Source: Silvimonas terrae (GTDB lineage Bacteria > Pseudomonadota > Gammaproteobacteria > Burkholderiales > Chitinibacteraceae). From it: a stretch of 64,000 nt of DNA. The translations under genes were made by a program, and so were the position numbers. Location: positions 267,595-331,594 of the forward strand of contig NZ_JACHHN010000005.1 of NCBI RefSeq assembly GCF_014202765.1, given 5' to 3'. Every line of letters begins with the position of its first letter. The stretch's first letter is position 1. Of the stretch, positions 54,193-63,907 are shown piece by piece. The notes below the pieces were generated by a model that saw only the letters and a program-made list of their open reading frames with translations, made no database searches and was not told the DNA's origin.

Positions 54193-54205
54193 GCGCAATT
54201 TGCGC
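54193..54205. promoter_or_regulatory. Palindrome in the phhA/lrp-type spacer; likely regulator site
   Basis: GCGCAA-T-TTGCGC is a perfect 13-bp palindrome, with AT-rich sequence on its right side. It sits between the divergent phhA and Lrp/AsnC-family genes, where the regulator would be expected to bind. The 138-bp spacer also holds several TGCATG/CATGCA words. Confidence 0.5.
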
Positions 54206-54282
54206 AAAATAGCCCCGTTTTTTCTCCACCTATGCGTGAAACATGCAATGATTGATCTATCCATGCATGGAATACGCACAAA

Positions 54283-54759
54283 ATGCTCGACAAGTTTGAC
54301 TATCAGATTCTGGAGCAGCTCCAGAAAGACGCCCGCGCCTCGCACCAGCAACTGAGCCAGCATGTGCCCTTGTCACCCTCGCAGATTGGCCGGCGTATCC
54401 AGCGCATGGAAGAATCTGGCGTGGTACGCGGCTACCGCGTGACGCTGGACCCGGAACTCTTGGGGCTATCAGTCCAGGCGTTTGTCAGCGTGATTCTGGA
54501 ACGCCACGGTGAAGTGGCGATCCGCGAATTTGCTGCCGCCGTGCAGGCGATGCCGGAAGTGCTGGAAGGCTTTGGGATTACCGGCGACGCGGATTACTTG
54601 CTGCGGGTGATCGTGCCGGACCTGCCGGCGTTGTCGCGCTTTGTGATGCACAAACTCACCAGTTTGCCAGGGGTGCGCAGCGTGAAATCCAGCGTGGCGC
54701 TGGCGCCGGTGAAGCACACGGCGTCACTGCCATTGCCGATGCCGGTGGGGAAGGGGTGA
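54283..54759 (+). CDS. Lrp/AsnC-family transcriptional regulator (probable phhAB regulator)
   Basis: This 158-residue protein has an N-terminal helix-turn-helix (DKFDYQILEQLQKDARASHQ, then LSPSQIGRRIQRMEESGVVRGY) and a C-terminal RAM/ACT-like ligand domain (VSVILERHGEVAIREFAAAV, GDADYLLRVIVPDLPALSRF, LPGVRSVKSSVAL). Lrp-type proteins sense amino acids, and this one is divergent from phhAB, so phenylalanine or tyrosine is a reasonable effector (inference). It is not of the sigma-54-type PhhR used in Pseudomonas. Confidence 0.9.
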   Translation: MLDKFDYQILEQLQKDARASHQQLSQHVPLSPSQIGRRIQRMEESGVVRGYRVTLDPELLGLSVQAFVSVILERHGEVAIREFAAAVQAMPEVLEGFGITGDADYLLRVIVPDLPALSRFVMHKLTSLPGVRSVKSSVALAPVKHTASLPLPMPVGKG

Positions 54760-54824
54760 GCACAGAGTGTGGGAAGGCATGCATCCCACTGGTTCGTCAT
54801 TCCTGCGAAGGCAGCAAGTAGCAA

Positions 54825-55349
54825 GTAGCCCGGATGAAGCGCAGCGAGAATCCGGGGCAACAAAGTGAAGAGGTTCTTGTAAACGGCAGCCATCCCGGAT
54901 TCCCGGCCCGATGGGCCTTCATCCGGGCTACGTCTGGATTTGCACTGCCTGCAACAGCGCCTGCACCGGGCGCCGCAAGTTAACCGCATCCACCAGCAAG
55001 TAGCCCGGATGAAGCGCAGCGAGAATCCGGGGCAACACAGTGAAGAGGTTCTCGTAAACGGCAGCCATCCCGGATTCCCGGTCCGATGGGCCTTCATCCG
55101 GGCTACGTCTGGATTTGCACTGCCTGTAACAGCGCCTGTATCGGGCGCCGCAAGTTAACCGCATCCACCAGCAAGTAGCCCGGATGAAGCGCAGCGAGAA
55201 TCCGGGGCAACACAGTGAAGAGGTTCTTGTAAAGGGCCGCCATCCCGGATTCCCGGCCCGATGGGCCTTCATCCGGGCTACGTCTGGATTTGCACTGCCT
55301 GCAACAGCGCCTGCACCGGGTGCCGCAAGTTAACCCCATCCACCAGCCG
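54825..55349. repeat. 175-bp tandem repeat: three copies of a family A palindrome plus a ydiJ 3'-end fragment
   Basis: GTAGCCCGGATGAAGCGCAG recurs at 54825, 55000 and 55175, an exact period of 175 bp. Each unit is a 107-bp family A palindrome followed by 68 bp nearly identical to the last codons of the ydiJ-like gene (encoding ...NLRRPVQALLQAVQIQT). Only the third copy is the real gene end. The repeat evidently arose by tandem duplication of the gene's 3' edge together with the palindrome. Confidence 0.93.
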
Positions 55350-58322
55350 CGTCTGGCAGCGGCAGGAATACCCCGTTGCCAGCAAATCATGCCCATCGCC
55401 ATGGGTGGCAATCACAGGCGCCCAGCTCAGGCTGTAAATGTGTTCGGACATGGCCCGATTGGATGCCTCGTGCCCGTAGGTGCCGGCCATGCCGCAGCAG
55501 CCAGTGGCTTGTGTTGTGAGGGTGATGCCAAAGTGGCGGAACAGCTTTTGCCAGTCGCCCGGTGCGGCTGGCGCGCTGGTTTTTTCTGTACAGTGAGACA
55601 GCAGCGTTAGCGCGTTCCCGCTGGCGCTGCGTGCTGGCCAGCGGTCCAGTTGTCTGGCTAGCCATTCCTGCATCAACAATACGGACGGCGCGGCATCTTT
55701 GCCCAGTGTTTTGACGTACTCCGCGCGGTAAGCCAGCGTCATGGAGGGCTCCAGCCCGATCAAGGCAATGCCGGATGCGGCCAGCGCGCGCAGGTGCTCG
55801 GCATTTTTGTGGGCGACGCGGTCAAAGCGGCCCAGAAAACCATGCACGTGCAACGGTTTGCCATTGGGGACAAACGGCGCCAGCAACGGTGTGAAGCCCA
55901 GGGCGCGCAGCAGTTCAAAGGTATCCAGCAACAAGCCCGTTTCCAGGTAACTGGTGAACGCATCCTGCACCACAATCACGGTCTTGCTGCGGGTGGATTC
56001 GTCCAGGGTTTGCAGCAGCGCTGGCGTGGCCAGTTTGAAGCCACGCGCGGTCAGCGCCGCGACGGGGTGCGTGCCAGACAGCAAGGGGCTGTGCACCAGA
56101 TTCAACTTCGCCAGCACGGCCTGGACCGGCGTGCTGCCGAGCACGGCGTTGTACAACGCGGGCCAGCGGGCGAACAGGGGCAGGGTGCTTTCCATGCTCC
56201 CGACCAGATAATCCTTGAACGGGCGCACATAACGGCCGTAATACAGTTCCATGAATCTGGCGCGGAACTCCGGGACATCGACCTTCACCGGGCATTGCGC
56301 CACACAGGATTTGCACGCCAGACAACCTTGCATGGCTTCCATGACTTCGTGGCTGAAATCGGCCTCGCCGCGCCGGCGGCCCAGTGTGTTACCCAGGCGT
56401 GCCGGCAGCATCAGCCAGCCATTGCGCTGGCGCAGGTGGGTGCTTTCAGCCACCGGGTCTACACCGGCCAGTGTCATTTGCCGTAACCATTCGCGCATCA
56501 GGGAGGCGCGGCCCTTGGGCGAATGGCGCCGCTCCCGCGTGCCTTTCCAGGAGGGGCACATGGCGTCGTCGGGGTCAAAGTTGTAGCACGCGCCGTTGCC
56601 GTTGCAATGCATGGCCTCGGCATAACGTTCGCGCACCACAATGGGAATCGTCCGGTCATGCTGGCCGCGTGTGGGCACGGCATCAATCTTGAGCAAGCCA
56701 TCTGCCAGGGGCGATGCAATCTTGCCAGGGTTCAGCTGGTTGTGGGGGTCAAACGTCGCTTTGATCTTTTGCAGTGTGGGGTAGAGCGGGCCGAAGAAAT
56801 GCGGCGCGTATTCAGAACGTACGCCCTTGCCGTGCTCGCCCCACAACAGGCCGTGGTACTTCTGCGTCAGCGCCACCACGGCATCGCTGATGGTGCGGAT
56901 ACGCTGTTCGTCAGCCGGGTCTTTCATATCCAGCGCCGGGCGCACGTGCAGCACGCCGGCATCCACATGCCCGAACATGCCATACGCCACACCGTGACTG
57001 TCGAGCAGCGCGCGGAACTCGGCAATGTAATCGGCCAGGTGTTCCGGCGGCACGGCGGTGTCTTCGACAAACGGGATCGGCCGCCGCTCGCCCTGCATAT
57101 TGGCCAGCAAACCCACCGACTTCTTGCGCATATTCCACAATCGGCCTACGGCCGCTTCACCACGCGCCACAGTGTAGCCGCTGCGGCCGTGTGCCTGGCC
57201 CTGGTCATCCAGAATGCCGACGACTTCGGCCAGTTTGTTTTCCAGTGCGGCCTCGTCATCCGCAATGAATTCGACCAGATTGATGCCCAACGCCGCCGGG
57301 CCATCGTCATCCGGGAAGAACTCGGCCACACCGTGCCAGATGATGTCCTGCCGCGCCAGTCCCAGCACTTTGCTATCCACGGTTTCAATCGATGCGGCCT
57401 GCAAGGCCATCAGTGCTGGCGCATCGCGCAGGGCGGCATCAAACGTGGTGTAGCGCACGTTCACCAGCGCGCTGAATCTGGGGATGGGCAAAACGTTAAG
57501 TTTGACCTCCGTGACAAGGCCCAGGGTGCCTTCGGCACCGCACAGAATGGCGTTCAGATCGAACAAGCCATCTGCATTGCGGATATGCGCCAGGTCATAC
57601 CCGGTAAGGCAACGGTTCAGTTTAGGGAAACGTGCCGCAATCAGATCGGCCTGATCCCGTGCTATGCCATCCAGCAAACGGTGGATTTCTCCGACCAGAT
57701 CATTGCGCTGCTGGATGCCGATAAGGTCATCGGCCGGAAGGGGTTCTGAATGCCAGTGCGTGCCATCCAGCAACACGGTATCGAGTGCCAGCACGTGATC
57801 ACGCGTTTTGCCATACAGACAAGAGCCCTGGCCGCTGGCATCGGTATTGACCATGCCGCCAATGGTGGCGCGGTTGGACGTAGACAACTCCGGCGCAAAA
57901 AACAGGCCATACGGCTTGAGCGTCGCGTTGAGCTGATCCTTGACCACCCCGGCCTCAACCCGCGCCCAGCGTTCTTCCGGATTGATTTCCAGAATGCGGT
58001 TCATATGGCGCGACAAATCCACCACGACACCCTGGGTCAGCGATTGTCCATTGGTGCCCGTACCGCCACCGCGCGGGCTGATCACCAGATGCCGGAAGCG
58101 TTCCTCCCGCAATACTTTGACGAGGCGGATGATGTCGTCGGCGTGCTTTGGCGTGACCACGACTTGTGGCCAGATCTGGTAGATGGAGTTGTCGGTGGCT
58201 GCAACGGTGCGGTCGGCATAGCTGGCCGAGAGCTCGCCCTCGAACCCGCGGGTGCGTAGCTCGGTGATGAAATCGAGGTAGAGCGGGTTGGCGACGGGGC
58301 GTTCTGCAAGGCGCGGGATCAT
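55278..58322 (-). CDS. ydiJ: YdiJ-type FAD-linked, Fe-S-containing dehydrogenase (D-2-hydroxyglutarate dehydrogenase family)
   Basis: This 1014-residue protein closely resembles E. coli YdiJ (1018). It shows SYADRTVAATDNSIYQIWPQ, FAD-binding PRGGGTGTNGQSL near residue 84, APELSTSNRATIGGMVNTDA, an FAD-oxidase C domain (YGMFGHVDAGVLHVRPALD), and CNGNGACYNFD. A ferredoxin-like centre CLACKSCVAQCPVKVDVPEF lies near residue 668, and a CCG-type C-terminal domain has GCCGMAGTYGHE. It oxidises D-2-hydroxyacids at the membrane or cytosol. The stop TAG is formed by the first bases of the adjoining family A repeat, so the last few residues (QIQT) may not be ancestral. Confidence 0.93.
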   Translation of the reverse strand: MIPRLAERPVANPLYLDFITELRTRGFEGELSASYADRTVAATDNSIYQIWPQVVVTPKHADDIIRLVKVLREERFRHLVISPRGGGTGTNGQSLTQGVVVDLSRHMNRILEINPEERWARVEAGVVKDQLNATLKPYGLFFAPELSTSNRATIGGMVNTDASGQGSCLYGKTRDHVLALDTVLLDGTHWHSEPLPADDLIGIQQRNDLVGEIHRLLDGIARDQADLIAARFPKLNRCLTGYDLAHIRNADGLFDLNAILCGAEGTLGLVTEVKLNVLPIPRFSALVNVRYTTFDAALRDAPALMALQAASIETVDSKVLGLARQDIIWHGVAEFFPDDDGPAALGINLVEFIADDEAALENKLAEVVGILDDQGQAHGRSGYTVARGEAAVGRLWNMRKKSVGLLANMQGERRPIPFVEDTAVPPEHLADYIAEFRALLDSHGVAYGMFGHVDAGVLHVRPALDMKDPADEQRIRTISDAVVALTQKYHGLLWGEHGKGVRSEYAPHFFGPLYPTLQKIKATFDPHNQLNPGKIASPLADGLLKIDAVPTRGQHDRTIPIVVRERYAEAMHCNGNGACYNFDPDDAMCPSWKGTRERRHSPKGRASLMREWLRQMTLAGVDPVAESTHLRQRNGWLMLPARLGNTLGRRRGEADFSHEVMEAMQGCLACKSCVAQCPVKVDVPEFRARFMELYYGRYVRPFKDYLVGSMESTLPLFARWPALYNAVLGSTPVQAVLAKLNLVHSPLLSGTHPVAALTARGFKLATPALLQTLDESTRSKTVIVVQDAFTSYLETGLLLDTFELLRALGFTPLLAPFVPNGKPLHVHGFLGRFDRVAHKNAEHLRALAASGIALIGLEPSMTLAYRAEYVKTLGKDAAPSVLLMQEWLARQLDRWPARSASGNALTLLSHCTEKTSAPAAPGDWQKLFRHFGITLTTQATGCCGMAGTYGHEASNRAMSEHIYSLSWAPVIATHGDGHDLLATGYSCRCQTRLVDGVNLRHPVQALLQAVQIQT

Positions 58323-59181
<859 letters not shown>

Positions 59182-60225
59182 TCACCCTGGCGCCTGCGCC
59201 GCAGTCATCTTGAAAATCCCCTGCGCATTGCCGCTATCAAACCGCAAATCCAGATGCCTCGTACCACCTTCCCCCGTCAGCCAGTCCCGTGAGATGAACT
59301 CATAAAACGACCCTGGCACCACTTTCTTCACCACGCTCCCATCGGCCGCCTTGAACGCACGCTCCACCATCGCCGCCTTGAATGCGGTCTGGCGCACGGA
59401 GCCGGCGCTGGAAATTTCCACCTTGTCCTTGATCGGCGCGCCTTGTGCGCGCAGTTGTTCCGCCAGCGCAATCACGTCTGGAACCCGGTCGGTGGCGTGG
59501 TTAAAGCTGTTGCCTTCGGTGGCAATCCACGCCATTTCGGCGGATTCGGCCAGCAGGGTTTCGTAGGCGGCCAGCGGCGGGGTGTCGTGCTGGACGGCAA
59601 AACAGGCCACCAGGGCGGGCAGCAGTTTGAAGGCTTCATTCAGCGGTAGCGCACGTTGGGCGGCCAGTCTGGCCAACAGTGCCTGATGTTCGTCATCAAG
59701 CGGATCACGGCTGCTGCTGACCACGGCGTCTACCGCCTTGGCAAATGCCGGGGAGAACTGGTCGACATGCAGTTCAGAGACAAAAAACTGGGCGACGGTT
59801 TCCGGCGCGTCTTGATGACAGTAAGCGCGACCGGTCATTTTCAGGCGGGCCAGCGGGTAGACGGCGGCGACGGCAAAACCCAATGGTTCAAGGATGCGTT
59901 TGAAGGCGGCTTCACCCTGGGGCAAAGCGCCGGTGTCGGCGGCGGTGACGGTGCGCAGCGCGCCATGATCAAACACGACCTTCTCGCCCGCGGCCAGTTT
60001 GGCGTTCACATAGCGTTTGCCTTCCGGCACCGCGTCCAGGTTTTTGGCGAACAGTTGCATGTTCATGGCCTGGGCGATCAGCACACGCGGCACGCTGGCG
60101 ACCGGGGCGGTCAACAAGGCGTCGTCGACATGGATCATGTCGAACAGCGTTTGCGTGGCGGGGGTGCCAATGGTGGCGTCCAGTAATTGCCATAGCTGGC
60201 TGTGGCGGGGATCGAGTGCGGTCAC
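59182..60225 (-). CDS. DUF1338-family protein (HglS/YdcJ-like; 2-oxoadipate dioxygenase/decarboxylase superfamily)
   Basis: This 347-residue protein has features of DUF1338: RYVNAKLAAGEKVVFDHGALRTV near residue 70 (metal-ligand His in FDHGALRT), a Glu/His set in VSELHVDQFSP, ATEGNSFNHATDRV near residue 240 (another His), and SFYEFISRDWL near the end (Glu). HglS members are Fe(II) enzymes that convert 2-oxoadipate to 2-hydroxyglutarate. It is the last gene of the succinyltransferase operon, 20 bp after astA, and similar linkage occurs in some Shewanella. It may handle a side product of arginine or lysine catabolism (inference). Confidence 0.8.
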   Translation of the reverse strand: MTALDPRHSQLWQLLDATIGTPATQTLFDMIHVDDALLTAPVASVPRVLIAQAMNMQLFAKNLDAVPEGKRYVNAKLAAGEKVVFDHGALRTVTAADTGALPQGEAAFKRILEPLGFAVAAVYPLARLKMTGRAYCHQDAPETVAQFFVSELHVDQFSPAFAKAVDAVVSSSRDPLDDEHQALLARLAAQRALPLNEAFKLLPALVACFAVQHDTPPLAAYETLLAESAEMAWIATEGNSFNHATDRVPDVIALAEQLRAQGAPIKDKVEISSAGSVRQTAFKAAMVERAFKAADGSVVKKVVPGSFYEFISRDWLTGEGGTRHLDLRFDSGNAQGIFKMTAAQAPG

Positions 60226-60245
60226 GGAGTGGTCATCCTTGTCAG

Positions 60246-61274
60246 TTAGCGCGGCGCCGGGTTCAGCGTCATGGCCCGTACGGTGCTACCGGCTGTGACA
60301 TGCAGCGCGGCGGCTTGTTCGGGCGTCAGGGGCAGCACGCCGTTGTGCGGCACGCTGCGGGTGAGCATCACGCGAAAATCCGCTAGCTCACTGTTGGCGA
60401 CAATCCAGCGGGTGTCGGATGTCGCTGGGGAATCAGCAATCTCGATGGTATACAGCGCGCTGTCATGCATGACGCGCAGGCTGTCGATGCGCGCTTCCAG
60501 CACCGGGCCGCCTTCAAAGATGTCGATATGTTGTTCGGCGCGCAGGCCTTCACTTTCCAGCAGGCGGCGAGCCGGTTCGGTGTCGATATGCGTTTTGCCG
60601 ATACAGGCGCGGGCGTCTTCCGGCAGAAAATCCACGTATACGGGGTAACGTGGCATCAACTCGGCAAGGAAGGACTTTTTACCCTGCGCCACCAATTGAT
60701 CGGCTTCGTTGAAACCGATGCGGTAAAAATGGGCACCCAAAGCACGCCAGAACGGGGATTCGCCGTGCTCGTCAAAATGCCCGCGCATTTCGGCGCAGAG
60801 GTGTTCAGAGAAGCGCTCCGGAAACTGTGCGATGAACATGAAGCGGGATTTGGACAACAGCGCGCCGTTGCCATTGACGCGCCAGTCCGGGCTAAGAAAC
60901 AGCGTGCACAGTTCGGAATAACCGGTCAGCCCGTGCGACATATGGAGTTTATCCATGCGCGTATACAGGCCCATTTCACGGCTGGCATGCACAAAGGTGT
61001 CCATGCGATAGGTGTAAAAGGGTTGCTCCAGGCCGACGGCGACTTCCAGCCCGCACACGCCGACGGCTGCGCCGGTGGTGGTGTCTTCCATCATGAACAG
61101 GTAGCCCTGTTCGGCCAGCGACGCCAGGCCATCCACCGTGTGCTGTACGCGCTCTAGCCGGGCGCCCTGGACTTCCCGGTCAGGCTTGAGCGTGGTCATG
61201 CCGGGGCCGGCTTTGTGGGCCAGGTCTATCAGCGCATCCAGATCGGCCGGGGTGCAAATACGCATCACGATCAT
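60246..61274 (-). CDS. astA: Arginine N-succinyltransferase
   Basis: This 342-residue enzyme transfers succinyl from succinyl-CoA to arginine (and ornithine), the first step of the AST pathway. Signatures: MRICTPADLDALIDLAHKAGPGMTTL at the N-terminus, YLFMMEDTTTGAAVGVCGLEVAVG, YSELCTLFLSPDWRVNGNGALLSKSRFMFIAQFPERF, GESPFWRALGAHFY, and FEGGPVLEARID near residue 250. It overlaps the aruF-like gene by 4 nt (ATGA) and starts behind GGAGG. Together they form the beta and alpha subunits of the AruFG type. Confidence 0.94.
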   Translation of the reverse strand: MIVMRICTPADLDALIDLAHKAGPGMTTLKPDREVQGARLERVQHTVDGLASLAEQGYLFMMEDTTTGAAVGVCGLEVAVGLEQPFYTYRMDTFVHASREMGLYTRMDKLHMSHGLTGYSELCTLFLSPDWRVNGNGALLSKSRFMFIAQFPERFSEHLCAEMRGHFDEHGESPFWRALGAHFYRIGFNEADQLVAQGKKSFLAELMPRYPVYVDFLPEDARACIGKTHIDTEPARRLLESEGLRAEQHIDIFEGGPVLEARIDSLRVMHDSALYTIEIADSPATSDTRWIVANSELADFRVMLTRSVPHNGVLPLTPEQAAALHVTAGSTVRAMTLNPAPR

Positions 61275-62308
61275 GCTGGCAACCCTCCTACCGGGGCGCA
61301 GCGCACCAGGTCGCCCTCCTGGATATCCAGCAGGTCGAACACCTCAGGCGGCAGGGTGAGCGTGGCGGGTGGCGTCTCCGGCAACATCACCACCACGCAG
61401 CGGAAATCCGTGGTGTAGAGGTTGCTGACCAGCCACGGCATGTTGCCGCCTTCCAGCTTGCCGCGCGTGGCATGACGCACGCTGCCCAGGCGTACGGACT
61501 GACAGACATCCAGGACGCCGGTCAGTACCGGGCCAGCATCGAAGATGTCGACAAACTTGTCGGGCTCCAGCCCTTCGGCCAGGTGGCATTCGTAATTGGG
61601 CAGGGCGTCGGTATGCGGCTCGCCCATCACGCGCTGGGCGTCTTCTGAGAGGAGTGGCACGTAGAGCGGATCGACCGGCATCATCTCGGCAATAAAGGTC
61701 CGGCTGCGCCCGCCGGATTCGATTTCCATCTGTTTGAAATCACGCTTGAAGAACTTGTAGCCCACGCCTTCCCAGAACGGCGAATGGCCTTGGGCGTCGG
61801 TGATGCCGGGCAGCACGGCGAAGATTTCATGGGTGAAGCGTTCACGGTGCTGGGCCGCAAACAGAATGCGTGCGCGTGACAACAAGTGCGCTGCCAGTGC
61901 GCTGTGTCGTTGCGTGGCGTGATCGACGTAAAAACCGGTCAGGCGGGTGCGGCCGGTCATCTCGTGCGAGAGCACCAGCGCATGCACCCGGTGATTGACC
62001 TTGAGCGCGCGCGAGGCATGCACGACCACTTCGTTGCGGAACACATAAAAGGGTTCAGAGAACCCCGCCATGGCGACAATGCTGGCCGTACCGTGCAAGC
62101 GCCCGGTCACCGAGTCTTCCAGCACAAACAGATAGGTTTCTTCGCCAGGGTATTCGATCTCGCTTTCCAGCGAGTCGGTAGAGTGCTGCACATGCTGCGC
62201 CAGCCGTTGATGATCAGGCGGCAAGGAATGCAGCACCGGGCCGGTTTCGCGCGCCATGCGCTCCAGCTCTTCCAGGTCTGACGGTTTGCCGGGGCGGACG
62301 AACAGCAT
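61271..62308 (-). CDS. aruF: Arginine/ornithine succinyltransferase, alpha subunit (AruF-like)
   Basis: This 345-residue paralogue of AstA has MLFVRPGKPSDLEELERMARETGPVLHSLP, YLFVLEDSVTGRLHGTASIVAMAG, TRLTGFYVDHATQRHSALAAHLLSRARILFAAQHRERF, GHSPFWEGVGYKFF and FDAGPVLTGVLDVCQSV. It pairs with the downstream astA gene as in the AruF/AruG heteromer of Pseudomonas. The ATG at 62308 aligns with AstA and follows GGAG. The open frame further upstream runs through a large hairpin and is not coding. Confidence 0.9.
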   Translation of the reverse strand: MLFVRPGKPSDLEELERMARETGPVLHSLPPDHQRLAQHVQHSTDSLESEIEYPGEETYLFVLEDSVTGRLHGTASIVAMAGFSEPFYVFRNEVVVHASRALKVNHRVHALVLSHEMTGRTRLTGFYVDHATQRHSALAAHLLSRARILFAAQHRERFTHEIFAVLPGITDAQGHSPFWEGVGYKFFKRDFKQMEIESGGRSRTFIAEMMPVDPLYVPLLSEDAQRVMGEPHTDALPNYECHLAEGLEPDKFVDIFDAGPVLTGVLDVCQSVRLGSVRHATRGKLEGGNMPWLVSNLYTTDFRCVVVMLPETPPATLTLPPEVFDLLDIQEGDLVRCAPVGGLPA

Positions 62309-62326
62309 CTCGAGCGGCTCCAGTGA

Positions 62327-62429
62327 GGGCGGCGAAGAAAAGCCCTCTGGCTGCGTTGCGCTCACTGGCCGTACCTGTATGTACTGTCTGCGTTCGCGCG
62401 CCTTGCCAGAGAACTTTTCTTCACCGCCC
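62327..62429. repeat. 103-bp inverted repeat directly upstream of the aruF-like gene
   Basis: GGGCGG-GAAGAAAAG-CTCTGGC on the left (62327-62352) mirrors GCCAGAG-CTTTTCTTC-CCGCCC on the right (62405-62429). A smaller dyad GTAC-CTGTAT-GTAC lies in the centre (62371-62384). RNA from here would fold into a long hairpin reaching to within 20 nt of the aruF-like start. It may be a mobile REP-type element or a regulatory leader. Confidence 0.75.
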
Positions 62430-62494
62430 AAAGTTGTGGGTTTTTTTATGTAATTTGAATTGTAGTCGGCGATAGCACGCCGGGCGCAAGGCAA

Positions 62495-62523
62495 ACCGCG
62501 CGACGGTGGTCGCGTCGCGCGGT
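62495..62523 (-). terminator. Hairpin after the astC-like gene (possible terminator or attenuator)
   Basis: ACCGCGCGACG...CGTCGCGCGGT is a perfect 11-bp stem with a 7-base loop. A second stem AAACCCGG...CCGGGTTT lies at 62528-62554, closer to the astC-like stop. T-runs are short, so partial read-through into the aruF-like gene is plausible. Confidence 0.6.
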
Positions 62524-62574
62524 GTTGAAACCCGGCGCGGATAGCACCGGGTTTGCCATCTCAATGCGTGCGCA

Positions 62575-63795
62575 TCAGGCGGTTTGCGTCACTTGCGCGG
62601 CAACCTCTGCCACGGCCAGCTCGAACCGCCTGAGGCCTTCGTTCAGGTCTTCGACCGGAATCACCAGCGACGGTGCAAAGCGCACCACGTTGGTCCCGGC
62701 CACCAAGGTCACCAGGCCGTGTCTGGCCGCTGCGTTCAGCACATCCTTGGCTTTGCCGTGCAGCGCGGGGATCAGTTCTGCGCCAATCAACAGGCCTTGA
62801 CCACGAATCTCGGTGAACACCTTGTGCTTGTGGTTGATGGCCTTGAGCCCATCCACCAGCCAGTGGTGGCGTTGTTTGACGCCAGCCAGCGTGTCCGGGT
62901 GGCTGACAATCTCGATCACCTTGTCGGCCACGGCGCAGACCAGCGGGTTGCCGCCATAGGTAGAACCATGGGTGCCGACGACGAAGGTCGCGGCGATCTC
63001 TTTGGTGGTCAGCATGGCGCCAATCGGCAGGCCATTACCCAGCGCTTTGGCGCTGGTCAGAATATCTGGCGTGACGCCGTATTCCATATAGCTGAACAGC
63101 GAGCCGGAGCGGCCGACGCCAATCTGCACTTCATCAAAAATCAGCAGCGCGCCGTGCTTGTCGCACAGGTCACGCAGTTTTTGCAGATACGCTTTGGTCG
63201 CCGGCGTAATACCGCCTTCGCCTTGCACCGGCTCCACGATCACCGCTGCCGTGCCCCAGTGAATGGTGGCTTCTGCGGCGGCAATATCGTTGAACTGGAT
63301 GTGCGCCAGGTTGCCTGGCAGCGGGCCAAAGCCTTCGGTGTACTTGGGCTGCCCGCCGACTGACACGGTAAACAGCGTGCGTCCGTGGAATGACTGCTTG
63401 CAGGACACAATCTGCGTTTTTTCCGGGTTGCGATCCACCGCGTATTTGCGCGCCAGCTTGAGCGCTGCTTCATTGGCTTCTGCGCCGGAATTACAAAAGA
63501 ACACGCGTTCGGCAAAGGTGTTTTCGGTCAAGCGACGCGCCAGACGCAGCGCGGGCTCGTTGGTATGCGTATTCGACAGATGCCACAAGCGATCGGCTTG
63601 CTCATGCAGCACAGCGGTTAGTTCCGGATGACGGTGACCCAGGCTGGTGACGGCAATGCCACAGGCAAAATCAATGTATTGCTTGCCCTCCTGATCCGTC
63701 AGCCGCGACCCCAGACCGGATACCGGAATGAACGCAGCCGGTGCGTAATTGGGCACCATCACTTCATCAAAGGTTTTACGGGTAACGGCAGACAT
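62575..63795 (-). CDS. astC: Acetylornithine/succinylornithine aminotransferase (ArgD/AstC type)
   Basis: This 406-residue class III PLP aminotransferase has [36 protein letters not shown] near residue 98, [17 protein letters not shown] near residue 140, [14 protein letters not shown] near residue 220, the PLP-Lys in [16 protein letters not shown] near residue 250, and [10 protein letters not shown] near residue 278. ArgD and AstC cannot be separated by motif. Linkage to aruF/astA genes favours catabolic succinylornithine transaminase, though a dual role is possible. Two hairpins lie between it and the aruF-like gene. A 7-bp tandem array lies about 110 bp upstream. Confidence 0.92.
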   Translation of the reverse strand: MSAVTRKTFDEVMVPNYAPAAFIPVSGLGSRLTDQEGKQYIDFACGIAVTSLGHRHPELTAVLHEQADRLWHLSNTHTNEPALRLARRLTENTFAERVFFCNSGAEANEAALKLARKYAVDRNPEKTQIVSCKQSFHGRTLFTVSVGGQPKYTEGFGPLPGNLAHIQFNDIAAAEATIHWGTAAVIVEPVQGEGGITPATKAYLQKLRDLCDKHGALLIFDEVQIGVGRSGSLFSYMEYGVTPDILTSAKALGNGLPIGAMLTTKEIAATFVVGTHGSTYGGNPLVCAVADKVIEIVSHPDTLAGVKQRHHWLVDGLKAINHKHKVFTEIRGQGLLIGAELIPALHGKAKDVLNAAARHGLVTLVAGTNVVRFAPSLVIPVEDLNEGLRRFELAVAEVAAQVTQTA

Positions 63796-63907
63796 GAAAC
63801 GGCTCCGGCTTCAGAACGGGATAAAGGAGCGCTCATTGTAGGGCGGGCTCAAAAACGGCAATTGCGTGAGAACGACAGGCATCTGCGTGTTTGAGACAGA
63901 TCAAAGA

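Noticed and set aside
54594..55411. Several 70-170 codon frames in the 175-bp repeat
   Set aside because: They are translations of the palindromes and of copied ydiJ codons, without starts or ribosome sites of their own.
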